From Chitinophaga silvisoli (lineage in GTDB: Bacteria; Bacteroidota; Bacteroidia; Chitinophagales; Chitinophagaceae), in NCBI RefSeq assembly GCF_003412465.1, contig NZ_QTJV01000010.1, forward strand, positions 410,803-474,802: a DNA stretch of 64,000 bases, read 5' to 3'. Below, in pieces: positions 25,038-34,484 of the stretch (the first letter of the stretch is position 1; each line of letters begins with the position of its first letter). A program made the position numbers and the translations under genes. Under the pieces are notes generated by a model. It ran no database searches and had not been told where the DNA came from. It was given only the letters and a program-made list of their open reading frames with translations.

Positions 25038-27476
25038 ATGAATATTGAGCTGAAAAAAGTGAAGTGGGCCGAAGGCAATGCACCGGGTAGTCCACAGACA
25101 CTGAGCCTGAGCTATCGCAAGCAGGATGCGCCGGATAATGCTGATAGCTATACACTGGTTACAGACAGCCTGTTTGTACTGACGAATGGTACGGTGGTGA
25201 ACCCGGTAACTATAAAAGGCCTGGATAATAATACGCCATATGTATTCAGATTAACAAACGCGAATGTGTTTGGAGGGAAGCTGGATGTGGTGTATAACAC
25301 GCCAAATGAATTGGTGTTTGCCCCTGCCGGTAATGAATACATGCCTAATTCCAGGATAGATGGTGTCAAAACAGAAGGAAGTTTCTACACAGGTATGGTA
25401 CCTCCGGATGGTATAGCATTTTATTCGGTAGAAAACGATTTCAGGGATCTGCTGGGTAGCCATAGCAATCTCCAGGTGGCAGGTAATGCTATACTTAAAA
25501 AAGCTCTGGGATATACAGGTATGTATATCGATTGCCAGACGGATAAAATGTTTGTACCTGATCTGAACATACCTGCCATCGTCACTAACAACGCCTCCTA
25601 TAATTATGGGCTTGGTGTTTATTTTTATGTAGCATCAGCAGATCTGGGCACAAGCGGCACATGGCCCTTACTGTCCTCAATGGATGCAAGTGGCAATGGC
25701 CTGTTGGTGTATGTAGACAATACCAGCAAAAAAGTAGTGTTCCAGCATAAATACAATTCTTCAACAGTAACTGTTACAGCGATAGGAACCGTTGTTCCTG
25801 ATAGCTGGAACAATGTGCTGGTAGGACATTATGCCAATCCAAACTCAAACCCCAATAATCCAACGTCCCTGTACTATAATTATCTGAATGGTAATACTAT
25901 AACCAATACCGTTACAAACGCCGCGATTTTTTTCCCGACTCTCAGTGCGGCATCCCCATTAACAGTCGGTGCTGCCAGTGTAGGGACAGGTTACAATGGA
26001 AAGGGGATTTTCAGAAATCTGTATGTAGCAGGCTTAGTGAGCCCATTCACAGATGGTACTTTTTATAACCTAAGTGCTCCCGTAGGTTATTTGCAGAGTA
26101 CCGGCAATACGGCAAGTATTTTAGCCATACCACACGAAAATCTAATCGCAGTAAATGAAAATAAGATAAGCTTTACACTGCCACAAACACTGCCTGCAGG
26201 TGGGTATAATTTTTATGTAATGAATAATTATGAAACAACTGCACCTGTTAAGATCTATGTAAACGCTGTGACCAAAGCCGGCAGTGCCTATGATATTGAT
26301 TTTACCCAGCCCACTGAGACCTATGATCCCGTGGATGCATTTCAGTCGGAATATAATGCCTTAGGTGAAAACAGGGATGGCGGTGCAGATGGTGGGGTAG
26401 TGCCTCAAAATGTTTATTTCAAAGATGGCCTGCTCACCCTGGAAGCCCACGGGGATTGGTATAACGGCCTTGTGCAGGGGCTTGATACGAATGGTACAAC
26501 GAAGAAACATGAGGTGCCCGGTGATCCCTTGCTGGGCGAATCCTGGAAAACACGTGTAGGCGCTGCTGTGACATCAAAGAAATATTATGGTTATGGCCGT
26601 TTTATAGTAGAAGCAAAATTACCCAAACTGACTGGTGTATCTCCTTTCTTCAGGCTCTATCATCATGCCACTGCCAGGTTCCAGGATCCTTATTACCAAA
26701 CAGCTCTTAGCAATGGTTTACATGGCCAGGGATCTACCCTGGACCCAGAGGGCTTCTATGTAAGAGAGAAGAACGAATTTGGCATGGAGCTCCCTGCCAA
26801 TAACGCCGTGTATATTTTTAATACAATGAGTGAGCTCCTCCAGGCTACTTATTTGTATCCTTACGCCGGTCTGAAAGTGATCATTCAAAATGACACGGAC
26901 GTGGTCAACGGTACCTGGCAGCTGAATACACCTGCATCGCCGAAACTGGCTACCAGCTGGACAAAGTTCAGTAATGATGTCCAGTATCTGAAACAACCCC
27001 GGAGGGACCAGCTGAAGATCATCAATTCAAAAGGTGAACTGGGTGAAGGTGTGGGCTTTACGCTAAATCCAGTCAGCGTACCTAACATGGAAGAGTTCCT
27101 TGAAATGCGTGCATCCATTGGCAAAGATGTATGGGACGATGCATACCATGAATTCAGAATGGATTGGTATGCAAACAGGGTGGAATACTACATCGATGGT
27201 GTATTGATTCAGACCAATAATTCTTTCGTACCTGATATCGCCGGCAGGTTCTCATTCGGTTTATCTTTCCCATCCGCACCACTGGCAAATTCGCCTTGGT
27301 TAACGGATCCGGAAAAATTATCTGCGGGTCCTGCTGCCTGGCATCACCAGACCATGACAGTAAAAAGAGTGGCATTCACCCCATTCACAGACACTGTAGC
27401 GGGTGGTACGAACCGTTTAATAGGAGAGACCGAACCTTTTGAAGGCTTGTATCGATTCCCTTACGTACCTATGTAG
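25038..27476 (+). CDS. Terminal fibre with LamG-like and GH16-like modules
   Basis: An 812-residue protein. An N-terminal domain (about residues 1-105) is beta-rich with fibronectin-like spacing. A concanavalin/LamG-like module follows (about 175-335; ASPLTVGAASVGTGYNGKGI). The C-terminal half (about 415-800) resembles the glycoside hydrolase 16 jelly roll, with YYGYGRFIVEAKLPK and WDDAYHEFRMDWYANRVEYY then IDGVLIQ. The GH16 active-site motif ExDxE appears as E580-F-G582-M-E584, with the two Glu kept and the central Asp replaced by Gly. It is the last gene of the cluster, where receptor-binding fibres lie. It may bind or degrade a glycan. The missing Asp suggests reduced or no catalysis, leaving binding. 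Confidence 0.78.
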   Translation: MNIELKKVKWAEGNAPGSPQTLSLSYRKQDAPDNADSYTLVTDSLFVLTNGTVVNPVTIKGLDNNTPYVFRLTNANVFGGKLDVVYNTPNELVFAPAGNEYMPNSRIDGVKTEGSFYTGMVPPDGIAFYSVENDFRDLLGSHSNLQVAGNAILKKALGYTGMYIDCQTDKMFVPDLNIPAIVTNNASYNYGLGVYFYVASADLGTSGTWPLLSSMDASGNGLLVYVDNTSKKVVFQHKYNSSTVTVTAIGTVVPDSWNNVLVGHYANPNSNPNNPTSLYYNYLNGNTITNTVTNAAIFFPTLSAASPLTVGAASVGTGYNGKGIFRNLYVAGLVSPFTDGTFYNLSAPVGYLQSTGNTASILAIPHENLIAVNENKISFTLPQTLPAGGYNFYVMNNYETTAPVKIYVNAVTKAGSAYDIDFTQPTETYDPVDAFQSEYNALGENRDGGADGGVVPQNVYFKDGLLTLEAHGDWYNGLVQGLDTNGTTKKHEVPGDPLLGESWKTRVGAAVTSKKYYGYGRFIVEAKLPKLTGVSPFFRLYHHATARFQDPYYQTALSNGLHGQGSTLDPEGFYVREKNEFGMELPANNAVYIFNTMSELLQATYLYPYAGLKVIIQNDTDVVNGTWQLNTPASPKLATSWTKFSNDVQYLKQPRRDQLKIINSKGELGEGVGFTLNPVSVPNMEEFLEMRASIGKDVWDDAYHEFRMDWYANRVEYYIDGVLIQTNNSFVPDIAGRFSFGLSFPSAPLANSPWLTDPEKLSAGPAAWHHQTMTVKRVAFTPFTDTVAGGTNRLIGETEPFEGLYRFPYVPM

Positions 27477-27480
27477 TAAA

Positions 27481-27511
27481 ACAAGGCTGCTGTCCGGTGC
27501 AGCAGCCTTGT
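27481..27511. terminator. Bidirectional terminator closing the tail cluster
   Basis: ACAAGGCTGCTG (27481-27492) and CAGCAGCCTTGT (27500-27511) are a perfect 12-bp stem around a 7-base loop. It lies between convergent genes that end at 27476 and 27518 and serves both. Confidence 0.85.
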
Positions 27512-27517
27512 TTATCT

Positions 27518-29428
27518 TTAATGCTTCACAATCTTCTTATTGATCATTTTCCCGTTATGGACAAGTTTCAATAAGTACACACCTGCAGGTATCTTCGCTC
27601 CGTTAAAAGTACGTACATACTGCCCTGCACTCAAGATCTCATTTGCAAGTACCTGCACGGCATGTCCATCCATTGCATACACGACCAGTGAAGTCTGCCC
27701 TGCATCCTGCAGTGTAAACTGTACCGTCATATCCTGAGAAAATGGATTTGGATAGGCATTGACGACAGATAATTGTTCTGAGGTGACAGCCGCTTTTTTC
27801 GCAACAGCCAGCGTCTTGCTACTGCCGGCTTTTTTAATCTTCACCTCGGTAATACTATTCCATGCGTTCACACTATTTCCATGACCCAGAATACGAACAT
27901 ATTTCGCATTTACCGGTGTGATACTAAAACTCTCCAATGCCAGCGAAGTACCGCTACTCTTGAGACCAGTAGCCGCATTTGCCCAGGTGCTACCATCAGT
28001 ACTGGTCAGGAGATCAAAAGTAGCTACCCTTGTATTCCCCTGGTAGAATGCAATATCCGCACCTGTCACAGTGGTAGCAGCATCCAGGCAAAACTGTAAA
28101 TATTGCCCGTCGCCTGATGCAGACCATCTTGTATTCAGACTCCCATCCAGCACATTCGCTGCTACATTCCCATCATCCGCACTTGCACTTACAGGTACAC
28201 AGGTAACTGCAGTAGCCTCAGGTTTCCACCAGTTGCCGGAAATAAACAGCTGGCAAAGTAAACTGTAGGAGTCACTGAAGTACCCCGATTTCTTAGTCGT
28301 CAAAAACGTCCAGCCGCTATTCAAAAAAGACTGATTGCTGCTATTCACTACTGACGCAGCTACAAATGGCGCTACAAAAACAGCCTCAGGGTCGGAACCG
28401 GTGGTAGTGCCATTTAATTTATATCCATCCTTGATAGCGGAAGGGCTTCCACCCGTCTTGGTAATAATCCATGCAGCCATTTTATTCGCCAGCGTATATG
28501 CATTGGCAGATCCATACATCGCATAGTCCATCACTACCCGCAATGGTACGCGGCATGCATTGTAATTGTACTCATTTGTCTGCGGTCCTTCATCGATATA
28601 ATTCTGCGGAGCAGGTTCCGGTGGATTCTTTACCACAAAGTCAGAGATCAGTCCTGTATTAGGAGAATAAGTAGCTGTAAAAGAATTGTACACGCTATAC
28701 AGGTTATTGATCAGGTTCAGCCAGGTAGCGTCTCCCGTCTCCTGGTAAAAGGCCCGCAGGTGACTCAACATCCAGTCAGACGGCCTGGTATTAAGTGCAC
28801 TCTTGCCATCCCAGTCGCCCAGGTTCAGCCGGTTCGTACTGGTTACATTGGCTACTTTTAACCCGTTTGTGATCATTTTCTTTGCTTCGTTGAGGTAGTT
28901 GATCGTTCCATTGCTACCCCACTGGTAATGGGCCAGAATGAGCGAATACGCGATATCAATATCTCCATCTGTAGCAGAGTCAAAATGGCCCTGTGCCCCT
29001 GTGGCATCAGCGACTACCCAACCCATGAGATTGGAATTGATAGAACTGTGAAATGCCCTGGCTGTTTTAAATAAACCATCAAAGATGGTTTTTGCATTGG
29101 GGTCATGACCTGCCATCAGTACGGTGATCACCATACCATAACCCTGGCCTTCAGAGGAACCCAGGGGCGTGTAGCCGTCTGCATCTCCACTGATCTCTCC
29201 CTTGATATAATAGCCGCCGGGAAGCGTGGATAATGTTTTTACATACTTTGATTTCCAATAGTCGTAATAACTTGCGACACTTGCATTCATCGAAGCCTGC
29301 GTCACATTACTGGGTTTAATACAATTGGCATAGCTGACTGCCTGTGGAAAAGGTTTGTTTTGCGCTTGTACATAACTATTGACAATACAGCATGCGCTGA
29401 TCGCCAAAATAGCAGATCGTAGGATCAT
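27518..29428 (-). CDS. Secreted GH8 glycanase with carbohydrate-binding and T9SS sorting domains
   Basis: About 636 residues from the ATG at 29428; a TTG 21 codons upstream is less likely. A signal peptide ends near VQAQ. The GH8 catalytic domain (about residues 25-395) carries SSEGQGYGM with the predicted acid Glu at about 93 and SATDGDIDIAYSLILAHYQW with the catalytic Asp cluster (about 155-159). An F5/8-C (CBM32-like) domain follows (about 405-550). The end is a Por secretion tail (NAYPNPFSQDMTVQF, then AGVYLLKLVHNGK). GH8 enzymes hydrolyse beta-1,4-glucan, xylan or chitosan; the substrate is not readable here. It is convergent with the tail cluster and shows no operon partner. Confidence 0.87.
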   Translation of the reverse strand: MILRSAILAISACCIVNSYVQAQNKPFPQAVSYANCIKPSNVTQASMNASVASYYDYWKSKYVKTLSTLPGGYYIKGEISGDADGYTPLGSSEGQGYGMVITVLMAGHDPNAKTIFDGLFKTARAFHSSINSNLMGWVVADATGAQGHFDSATDGDIDIAYSLILAHYQWGSNGTINYLNEAKKMITNGLKVANVTSTNRLNLGDWDGKSALNTRPSDWMLSHLRAFYQETGDATWLNLINNLYSVYNSFTATYSPNTGLISDFVVKNPPEPAPQNYIDEGPQTNEYNYNACRVPLRVVMDYAMYGSANAYTLANKMAAWIITKTGGSPSAIKDGYKLNGTTTGSDPEAVFVAPFVAASVVNSSNQSFLNSGWTFLTTKKSGYFSDSYSLLCQLFISGNWWKPEATAVTCVPVSASADDGNVAANVLDGSLNTRWSASGDGQYLQFCLDAATTVTGADIAFYQGNTRVATFDLLTSTDGSTWANAATGLKSSGTSLALESFSITPVNAKYVRILGHGNSVNAWNSITEVKIKKAGSSKTLAVAKKAAVTSEQLSVVNAYPNPFSQDMTVQFTLQDAGQTSLVVYAMDGHAVQVLANEILSAGQYVRTFNGAKIPAGVYLLKLVHNGKMINKKIVKH

Positions 29429-29525
29429 GTGGTTAATTTTAAGGGTGACTGAAGTTGATATAGGTTTACCGGAATTTTTAAAGGTTTTCAAATAATTATG
29501 GCAGTTCTCTTCAGTATAGTCATTC

Positions 29526-29555
29526 TAAAAATAGGGAATTTGCAAACGAATGCAA
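29526..29555 (-). promoter_or_regulatory. Promoter for the GH8 gene
   Basis: On the reverse strand TTG (29555-29553) is followed after 19 bases by TATTTTTA (29533-29526), one mismatch from the Bacteroidota consensus TAnnTTTG with exact spacing. The start codon at 29428 would leave a leader of roughly 90 bases. Confidence 0.5.
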
Positions 29556-29635
29556 AATAAACATACCTTAACCTGATTTAACTGGTTAATTACCATTTTC
29601 TCCCGACCTTTGCAACTCAGGAAATCTAAACCAGT

Positions 29636-30883
29636 ATGAAACACATTGCCCTGGCGATGCTGATTTTGTTATCAATGCAGTTCGCTTTTGCACAGGATAC
29701 GACCCAGCAGATTGTACAAGGACGAGCCAACAGTAAAGAGCAGGAAGCCAAGCCTTATGTCGTCATGATCTCTATCGATGGTTTCAGGTACGATTATGCA
29801 GAGAAGTACCAGGCAAAGAATTTATTAGCACTCTCCGGCGAAGGCGTGAAAGCCACAGCTATGCAGCCTTCCTATCCAAGCCTTACATTCCCGAATCACT
29901 ATACGCTGGTCACAGGATTATATCCCTCTCATCATGGGTTGGTGGATAATTCATTTTATGACAGGAATCGCAAACAGTCCTACGAAATGAAAAACAGGGA
30001 TGCCGTGCAGGATGGTACCTGGTATGGCGGAACCCCGCTGTGGGTGCTGGCAGAGAAGCAACATATGGTAAGCGCCAGTTATTTCTGGGTAGGTTCGGAA
30101 AGTCCTATTCAAAATATACGCCCTACTTATTCTTATCGCTACCAGGAGAAAACCGGCATCGACAGTCGTATTCAATCTGTCGTAAACTGGCTGAAACTAC
30201 CGGAAGCACAGCGGCCTCACCTGATCACTTTCTATTTCCCTGAAGTGGATCACGCCGGGCACAACTATGGCCCTGAATCGGCACAGGTAAAAGAACAGGT
30301 GCAATTTGTAGATGAAAGCATCGGAAAAATGGTGAAGGCTGTAAGTGCACTGAAGCTGCCGGTTAATTATATCATAGTTTCTGACCATGGTATGGCTGCT
30401 GTAGATACAGTAAACCTGATCCAGCTGAAAGATATGGGATTGAAAATATCCTGGGGAGGGGAGAAGGTGATGCTCTATAGCGATGATACTGCAAAAGTAA
30501 ATGCAGCATATGCCTACTACAAATCTCATGAAGAACACTTCAGGGTATACAGGAAAAACGAAATGCAGGCAAGATGGCATTATGGTACTGAAGATAAATA
30601 TAACCGTATCGGTGATATCGTTTTAGTCCCTGACCCCTATTATATTTTCGCACAACCCACCATAAAAAAACAGCATGCCGGTCATCATGGATTTGATAAT
30701 AACCTGACTGACATGAATGCCGTGTTCATGGCCTGGGGCCCTGCCTTCAAAGCACACCAGCGGATTGGTACATTTGCCAATATACACGTGTATCCGCTGG
30801 TAGCTGAGATCTTAGGTTTAAAAATCGAAGCGCCTGTAGATGGACAACTTGAAATATTACAACCAATATTAAAGAGCAAGTAA
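29636..30883 (+). CDS. Nucleotide pyrophosphatase/phosphodiesterase-like exported enzyme (alkaline phosphatase superfamily)
   Basis: A 415-residue protein with a signal peptide (ending FAFAQ). VVMISIDGFRYDYAEKY carries the first metal-binding Asp, and YPSLTFPNHYTLVTGLYPSH contains the Thr nucleophile of the NPP family. Later metal ligands lie in FPEVDHAGHNYGPES, VSDHGM and the HHGFDN motif near residue 349. It hydrolyses phosphodiester or pyrophosphate bonds of nucleotides or related molecules in the periplasm. It has no clear operon partner; its 3' end overlaps the 3' end of the convergent serine hydrolase gene by 15 bases. Confidence 0.88.
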   Translation: MKHIALAMLILLSMQFAFAQDTTQQIVQGRANSKEQEAKPYVVMISIDGFRYDYAEKYQAKNLLALSGEGVKATAMQPSYPSLTFPNHYTLVTGLYPSHHGLVDNSFYDRNRKQSYEMKNRDAVQDGTWYGGTPLWVLAEKQHMVSASYFWVGSESPIQNIRPTYSYRYQEKTGIDSRIQSVVNWLKLPEAQRPHLITFYFPEVDHAGHNYGPESAQVKEQVQFVDESIGKMVKAVSALKLPVNYIIVSDHGMAAVDTVNLIQLKDMGLKISWGGEKVMLYSDDTAKVNAAYAYYKSHEEHFRVYRKNEMQARWHYGTEDKYNRIGDIVLVPDPYYIFAQPTIKKQHAGHHGFDNNLTDMNAVFMAWGPAFKAHQRIGTFANIHVYPLVAEILGLKIEAPVDGQLEILQPILKSK

Positions 30884-32044
30884 AACTCTCCTGACCATTT
30901 CATCCATTGCTTTGTACTCTATCCACCTCATTACCACTACCAGATCATGCTCCGGGTCTACATAAATCAGGTTACTTCCATTCCCCACATGTACAAAAGC
31001 ACTTGCCGGCGCACTGGGCAACATTTTCTGATCCGTATTCAGGAACCAGTTCATATATCCGTATCCTGTATTCGCAGTCGTTGGTGTCAGTGCCTGTTTC
31101 ACCCATTGTTCGGAGAGTAACTGCTGCCCGTTCCAGTTGCCCCTGTGTAAGGTCAGCAAACCAAACCTCGCCATGTCATAAGCATTGATAAACATACCGC
31201 CACCCCAGTGACCACCACCACTTACAGACTGAACAGCTGTTCCATCCAGCACAATCCACGAGTTTTTGTATCCATACCATCGCCAGGTATTTGATGCCCC
31301 AATCGGATCCATGATTTGTACCTTCAGGACCTGTGGCAATGGCTGCCGCCACACATTCGTCGCTGCCAGTGCCAGCGCATTCACTCGTACATCATTATAT
31401 TTCCACACCGTGCCGGGGGTATGCCTGGCCCTGGTTTTCCATTCACTATAATTCCCTTCCGGTCTATCTGCCCAATCAGGTTTTTCCCAGAGGGTGCCTT
31501 CCCAGTCACTCGTCTGGCGGAGCATAACATCCCACGTCAGGGAACGGTTATGTGGGCTGGCAAATGGATAGATCAATTCCCCGCTGCCATACACCTCGAC
31601 AGGAGGGACGTAATCTGCCACCGTATCGTTCACACTATGGATGAGCCCTTTATCTACCGCTACGCCAATCACCGCATTCAGAAAGCTCTTGGTCACGCTA
31701 TGCGTCATATCTACCCTGGATGGTTCGCCCCAGGTACCCACGATATAACCTTTGTAAACAATGATACCGGTTGCTGCGCCGCGTTCTGCAAAGGGGCCGA
31801 TGCCTGCACTAAATGGTTCTTTCCCAAAAGAAATAGCCTGTGCCAGCGCCATATCTCTTGGTGCCTTTGATTCATTTTGAATCGCAAAAACAATGGCCGA
31901 ATCGAGTTTTACCGGGTCAAGGCCCAGGGTTTTAGGTGCCTTTTGCTGCCATTCGCTCCGGGGCGGAAAATACCCCTGCCTGGATTGGGCGATGCTGTGC
32001 CAGGATAAGCTTATGAGCAGGATAAGAAGGATAGGTGATTTCAT
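30869..32044 (-). CDS. Beta-lactamase-fold serine hydrolase (class C-like)
   Basis: A 391-residue protein with a signal peptide (ending HSIAQ). The SxxK motif appears as THSVTKSFLNAVIGVAVDKG, with the YxN motif in WKYNDVRVNALALAATN and the KTG-like box replaced by HVGNGSNL near residue 351. It belongs to the serine hydrolase/penicillin-binding class C group, which includes esterases and D-amino-acid peptidases. The substrate is unknown. It is exported and convergent with the NPP gene. Confidence 0.82.
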   Translation of the reverse strand: MKSPILLILLISLSWHSIAQSRQGYFPPRSEWQQKAPKTLGLDPVKLDSAIVFAIQNESKAPRDMALAQAISFGKEPFSAGIGPFAERGAATGIIVYKGYIVGTWGEPSRVDMTHSVTKSFLNAVIGVAVDKGLIHSVNDTVADYVPPVEVYGSGELIYPFASPHNRSLTWDVMLRQTSDWEGTLWEKPDWADRPEGNYSEWKTRARHTPGTVWKYNDVRVNALALAATNVWRQPLPQVLKVQIMDPIGASNTWRWYGYKNSWIVLDGTAVQSVSGGGHWGGGMFINAYDMARFGLLTLHRGNWNGQQLLSEQWVKQALTPTTANTGYGYMNWFLNTDQKMLPSAPASAFVHVGNGSNLIYVDPEHDLVVVMRWIEYKAMDEMVRRVLLAL

Positions 32045-32123
32045 ATGCGCAAGATAAGAAAGATTGAATGTATGGTGCCAAATTTGCTATACGTATATAG
32101 GTTTTCGCTATCTTCAAAGTGCA

Positions 32124-34484
32124 ATGGAAAAAATAACTCTGGATGTATCGGGGATTGAGGTAACCAGCATCGAACTGGATACTGCCATCTCATTTCAGCC
32201 GTTTATCAACCACCTTCGTGAAAGGATCAACAACGAACAAACGGTAAAGAAAGCCCTGTATGAGCAGGTGCTGGCAACCTATGAGCAATACCACCTCTCA
32301 CAGGAAGAGATCCCCCTGGCGGAGATCGATAAATACGAGCCTTTTCTGGAACAGGTGTACGCCTGCCTTTCGCCCGCCATGACGGATGAAAAGGTGCTGG
32401 CATGGGCCATGAATATGCCTTTCCAGCCTGTCATCTTTTATGGTACGACCCTGTTTTATGAACTGATGCGCAACCGCCGGAATGACCATGATATCTACGT
32501 CACGACTAAAACCCAGGAGGATTATGATCGCGACCGGCTTAAGTTATTATACTCATTCCTATTGCAGAAGCTGTATAACTTCCAGGCCCCCACGCAATTG
32601 CCCGATGTACATGCCGGTGTCAATATCTCTACCGGCCTACTGCAATATTATGCCATGCGGATCAATATGGATTACCTGGAAGTGACAGCCAAAGGTCCCT
32701 TGCCCGAACTGGATTTCAGTGAACTCTATATGCGTATGAGCGAAGGGGAAGGCTATGATATCCTGCTGGAAATGCTGCCCCTTTCCCTCTTTAAAATAAG
32801 AGGAATCTGTATCCTGAACCTCACAGATATTACTGCCGAAAAGGCAATTGAAAATATTGAGAAAGTACGCCTGAACCGCACGCCTGCCAATGACGATGAG
32901 AACTATAAATACGTCATCAAATCCCTGAAGACGCTGGTGAAAAATAACCAGATTGAGTTTGATCTCTTTCCCTTTGTAAGAGTCAACAATGAACCTGTAT
33001 ATGGCTATGTCAAAGGTGGTACCGGCATCCTCTTCGAAGTATGGGGCGAGGGGCGCGTATCTCCCGAAGTATTCCGCAGGCAGGCTAAAGGATATTTCTC
33101 CAATCCATCTTTCTTTTTCTCCCCGGATATTTTTTCGGAAAAGCAACAACGACATGATTACCTGGATCACTTTCGCAAATTGGGGGTACGCTCTCTCGCA
33201 CTGATACCGGTCTTTCACAATCATACACCGGTAGGTGTCGTGGCCATTCACACCTGGAAAGACGCGAGCTTTGATGAGAAGATAGTTGTATTGTTACAAC
33301 CTGCTATGGCAGCCATTGGGCGCTTGTTGCAGATTTATATAGATGAGTTCAACTACGAGATAGAATGCATCATCAAAGAAAAGTTCACTTCTATCCAGCC
33401 AGCAGTGCAATGGAAATTCAATGAAGTGGCCTGGCAATACCTGCATGATAGAAAACGTCATTTACCTGAGAAGGAATTCAGTATCCATTTTGACAATGTT
33501 TATCCATTATATGGAGCCGTAGATATCCGTAACTCTACCATAGAGCGGAACAAGGCGATTGTAGCCGACCTGGATGCTCACCTGTCATTGCTGAGGGGTA
33601 CTTTGACCACCTTACAGGAGAGCTATCCGTCTTCACTGCTGGAAGAAATGATTTATAAATGCTGCAAATGGCAGGAGATCCTGGCATCGGACCAGTTGTA
33701 TGCCAATGATGAAGATAAACTAAATACTTTTTTGAGAAAGGAAACGACCCCTTTCCTCAATCACCTTGCCGGGCAGCACCCGGACACTAAACGCCTCGTA
33801 GATGAATACCTGAAAGTACTGGATGCTTTCAGCAACAGCACTACCGGCGAAAAGTATGCACTGGAAGTATCCATGCAGATGATCAATGAAGCGGTCAATG
33901 AATATTTTGAACATGAGAAAAACCAGTTACAGAGTCTGTACCCCTGCTATTTTGAAAAGTTCAGGACAGATGGGGTAGAGTACGATGCATACATTGGTCA
34001 GTCGATAGCGCCACATCATCCCTTCAATCATTTTCACTTAAAGAACCTGCGTCTCTGGCAATTGTCAAGTATGGCAGCCATCGCCCGCATTACCCGTTCC
34101 CTGCTGCCGGAAATGCCAAAGGTATTACGCACCACCCAGCTCATTTTCGTTCATAATCATACTATCGATATCAGTTTCAGGGCAGACGAAAGACGCTTTG
34201 ATGTGGAAGGGGCTTACAACATCCGTTACCAGATGATCAAGAAACGGATTGATAAAGTGCACATCAGGAATACAGAAGAACGCCTGACACAGCCTGATAA
34301 AATTGTGCTGATCTATTTCGATGACAAGGATGTGGAAGACTACCTGCCTTTCATTGAATACCTGCAGGAAAAACATACCCTCTGTAATGATCTTGAATAC
34401 CTGGTGCTGGAAGACCTTCAGGGGCTGAGCGGTCTCAAGGCATTGCGTGTAGGCGTGATGTATGAGGGCTCACTGAACGATTAA
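32124..34484 (+). CDS. GAF domain-containing protein
   Basis: About 786 residues from the ATG at 32124; a TTG at 32064 adds 20 residues of poor character. A GAF-like domain (about residues 300-440) contains SLALIPVFHNHTPVGVVAIH. The flanking regions are long helical stretches without a histidine kinase or GGDEF module. Large GAF proteins of this kind are common in Chitinophaga and relatives and remain uncharacterised. No signal peptide is seen, so it is cytoplasmic. Its last 15 bases overlap the convergent fascin-like gene. Confidence 0.7.
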   Translation: MEKITLDVSGIEVTSIELDTAISFQPFINHLRERINNEQTVKKALYEQVLATYEQYHLSQEEIPLAEIDKYEPFLEQVYACLSPAMTDEKVLAWAMNMPFQPVIFYGTTLFYELMRNRRNDHDIYVTTKTQEDYDRDRLKLLYSFLLQKLYNFQAPTQLPDVHAGVNISTGLLQYYAMRINMDYLEVTAKGPLPELDFSELYMRMSEGEGYDILLEMLPLSLFKIRGICILNLTDITAEKAIENIEKVRLNRTPANDDENYKYVIKSLKTLVKNNQIEFDLFPFVRVNNEPVYGYVKGGTGILFEVWGEGRVSPEVFRRQAKGYFSNPSFFFSPDIFSEKQQRHDYLDHFRKLGVRSLALIPVFHNHTPVGVVAIHTWKDASFDEKIVVLLQPAMAAIGRLLQIYIDEFNYEIECIIKEKFTSIQPAVQWKFNEVAWQYLHDRKRHLPEKEFSIHFDNVYPLYGAVDIRNSTIERNKAIVADLDAHLSLLRGTLTTLQESYPSSLLEEMIYKCCKWQEILASDQLYANDEDKLNTFLRKETTPFLNHLAGQHPDTKRLVDEYLKVLDAFSNSTTGEKYALEVSMQMINEAVNEYFEHEKNQLQSLYPCYFEKFRTDGVEYDAYIGQSIAPHHPFNHFHLKNLRLWQLSSMAAIARITRSLLPEMPKVLRTTQLIFVHNHTIDISFRADERRFDVEGAYNIRYQMIKKRIDKVHIRNTEERLTQPDKIVLIYFDDKDVEDYLPFIEYLQEKHTLCNDLEYLVLEDLQGLSGLKALRVGVMYEGSLND

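Noticed and set aside
13583..27476. A complete prophage
   Set aside because: No capsid, portal, terminase, integrase or replication genes appear, and no attachment-site repeats are visible at the flanks. The cluster fits a tailocin better.
15495..27476. A type VI secretion system or a PVC-type injection system
   Set aside because: There are no TssJLM-like or ClpV genes for T6SS, and no AAA ATPase or DUF4255 gene as in PVC-type loci. The sheath is of the phage-like DUF2586 kind.
25038..27476. Calling the fibre an active GH16 glycosidase
   Set aside because: The Asp of the ExDxE motif is replaced by Gly, so activity cannot be assumed. It is described as GH16-like only.
29545..29635. A second strong promoter for the NPP gene
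   Set aside because: GACCTTTG near 29607 is one base off TAnnTTTG and no suitably spaced TTG was found, so I did not annotate it.
32064..32123. N-terminal extension of the GAF protein from a TTG start
   Set aside because: The added residues are Cys/Tyr-rich and unlike the rest. The ATG at 32124 gives a normal start, and the earlier region overlaps the probable promoter of the divergent hydrolase.
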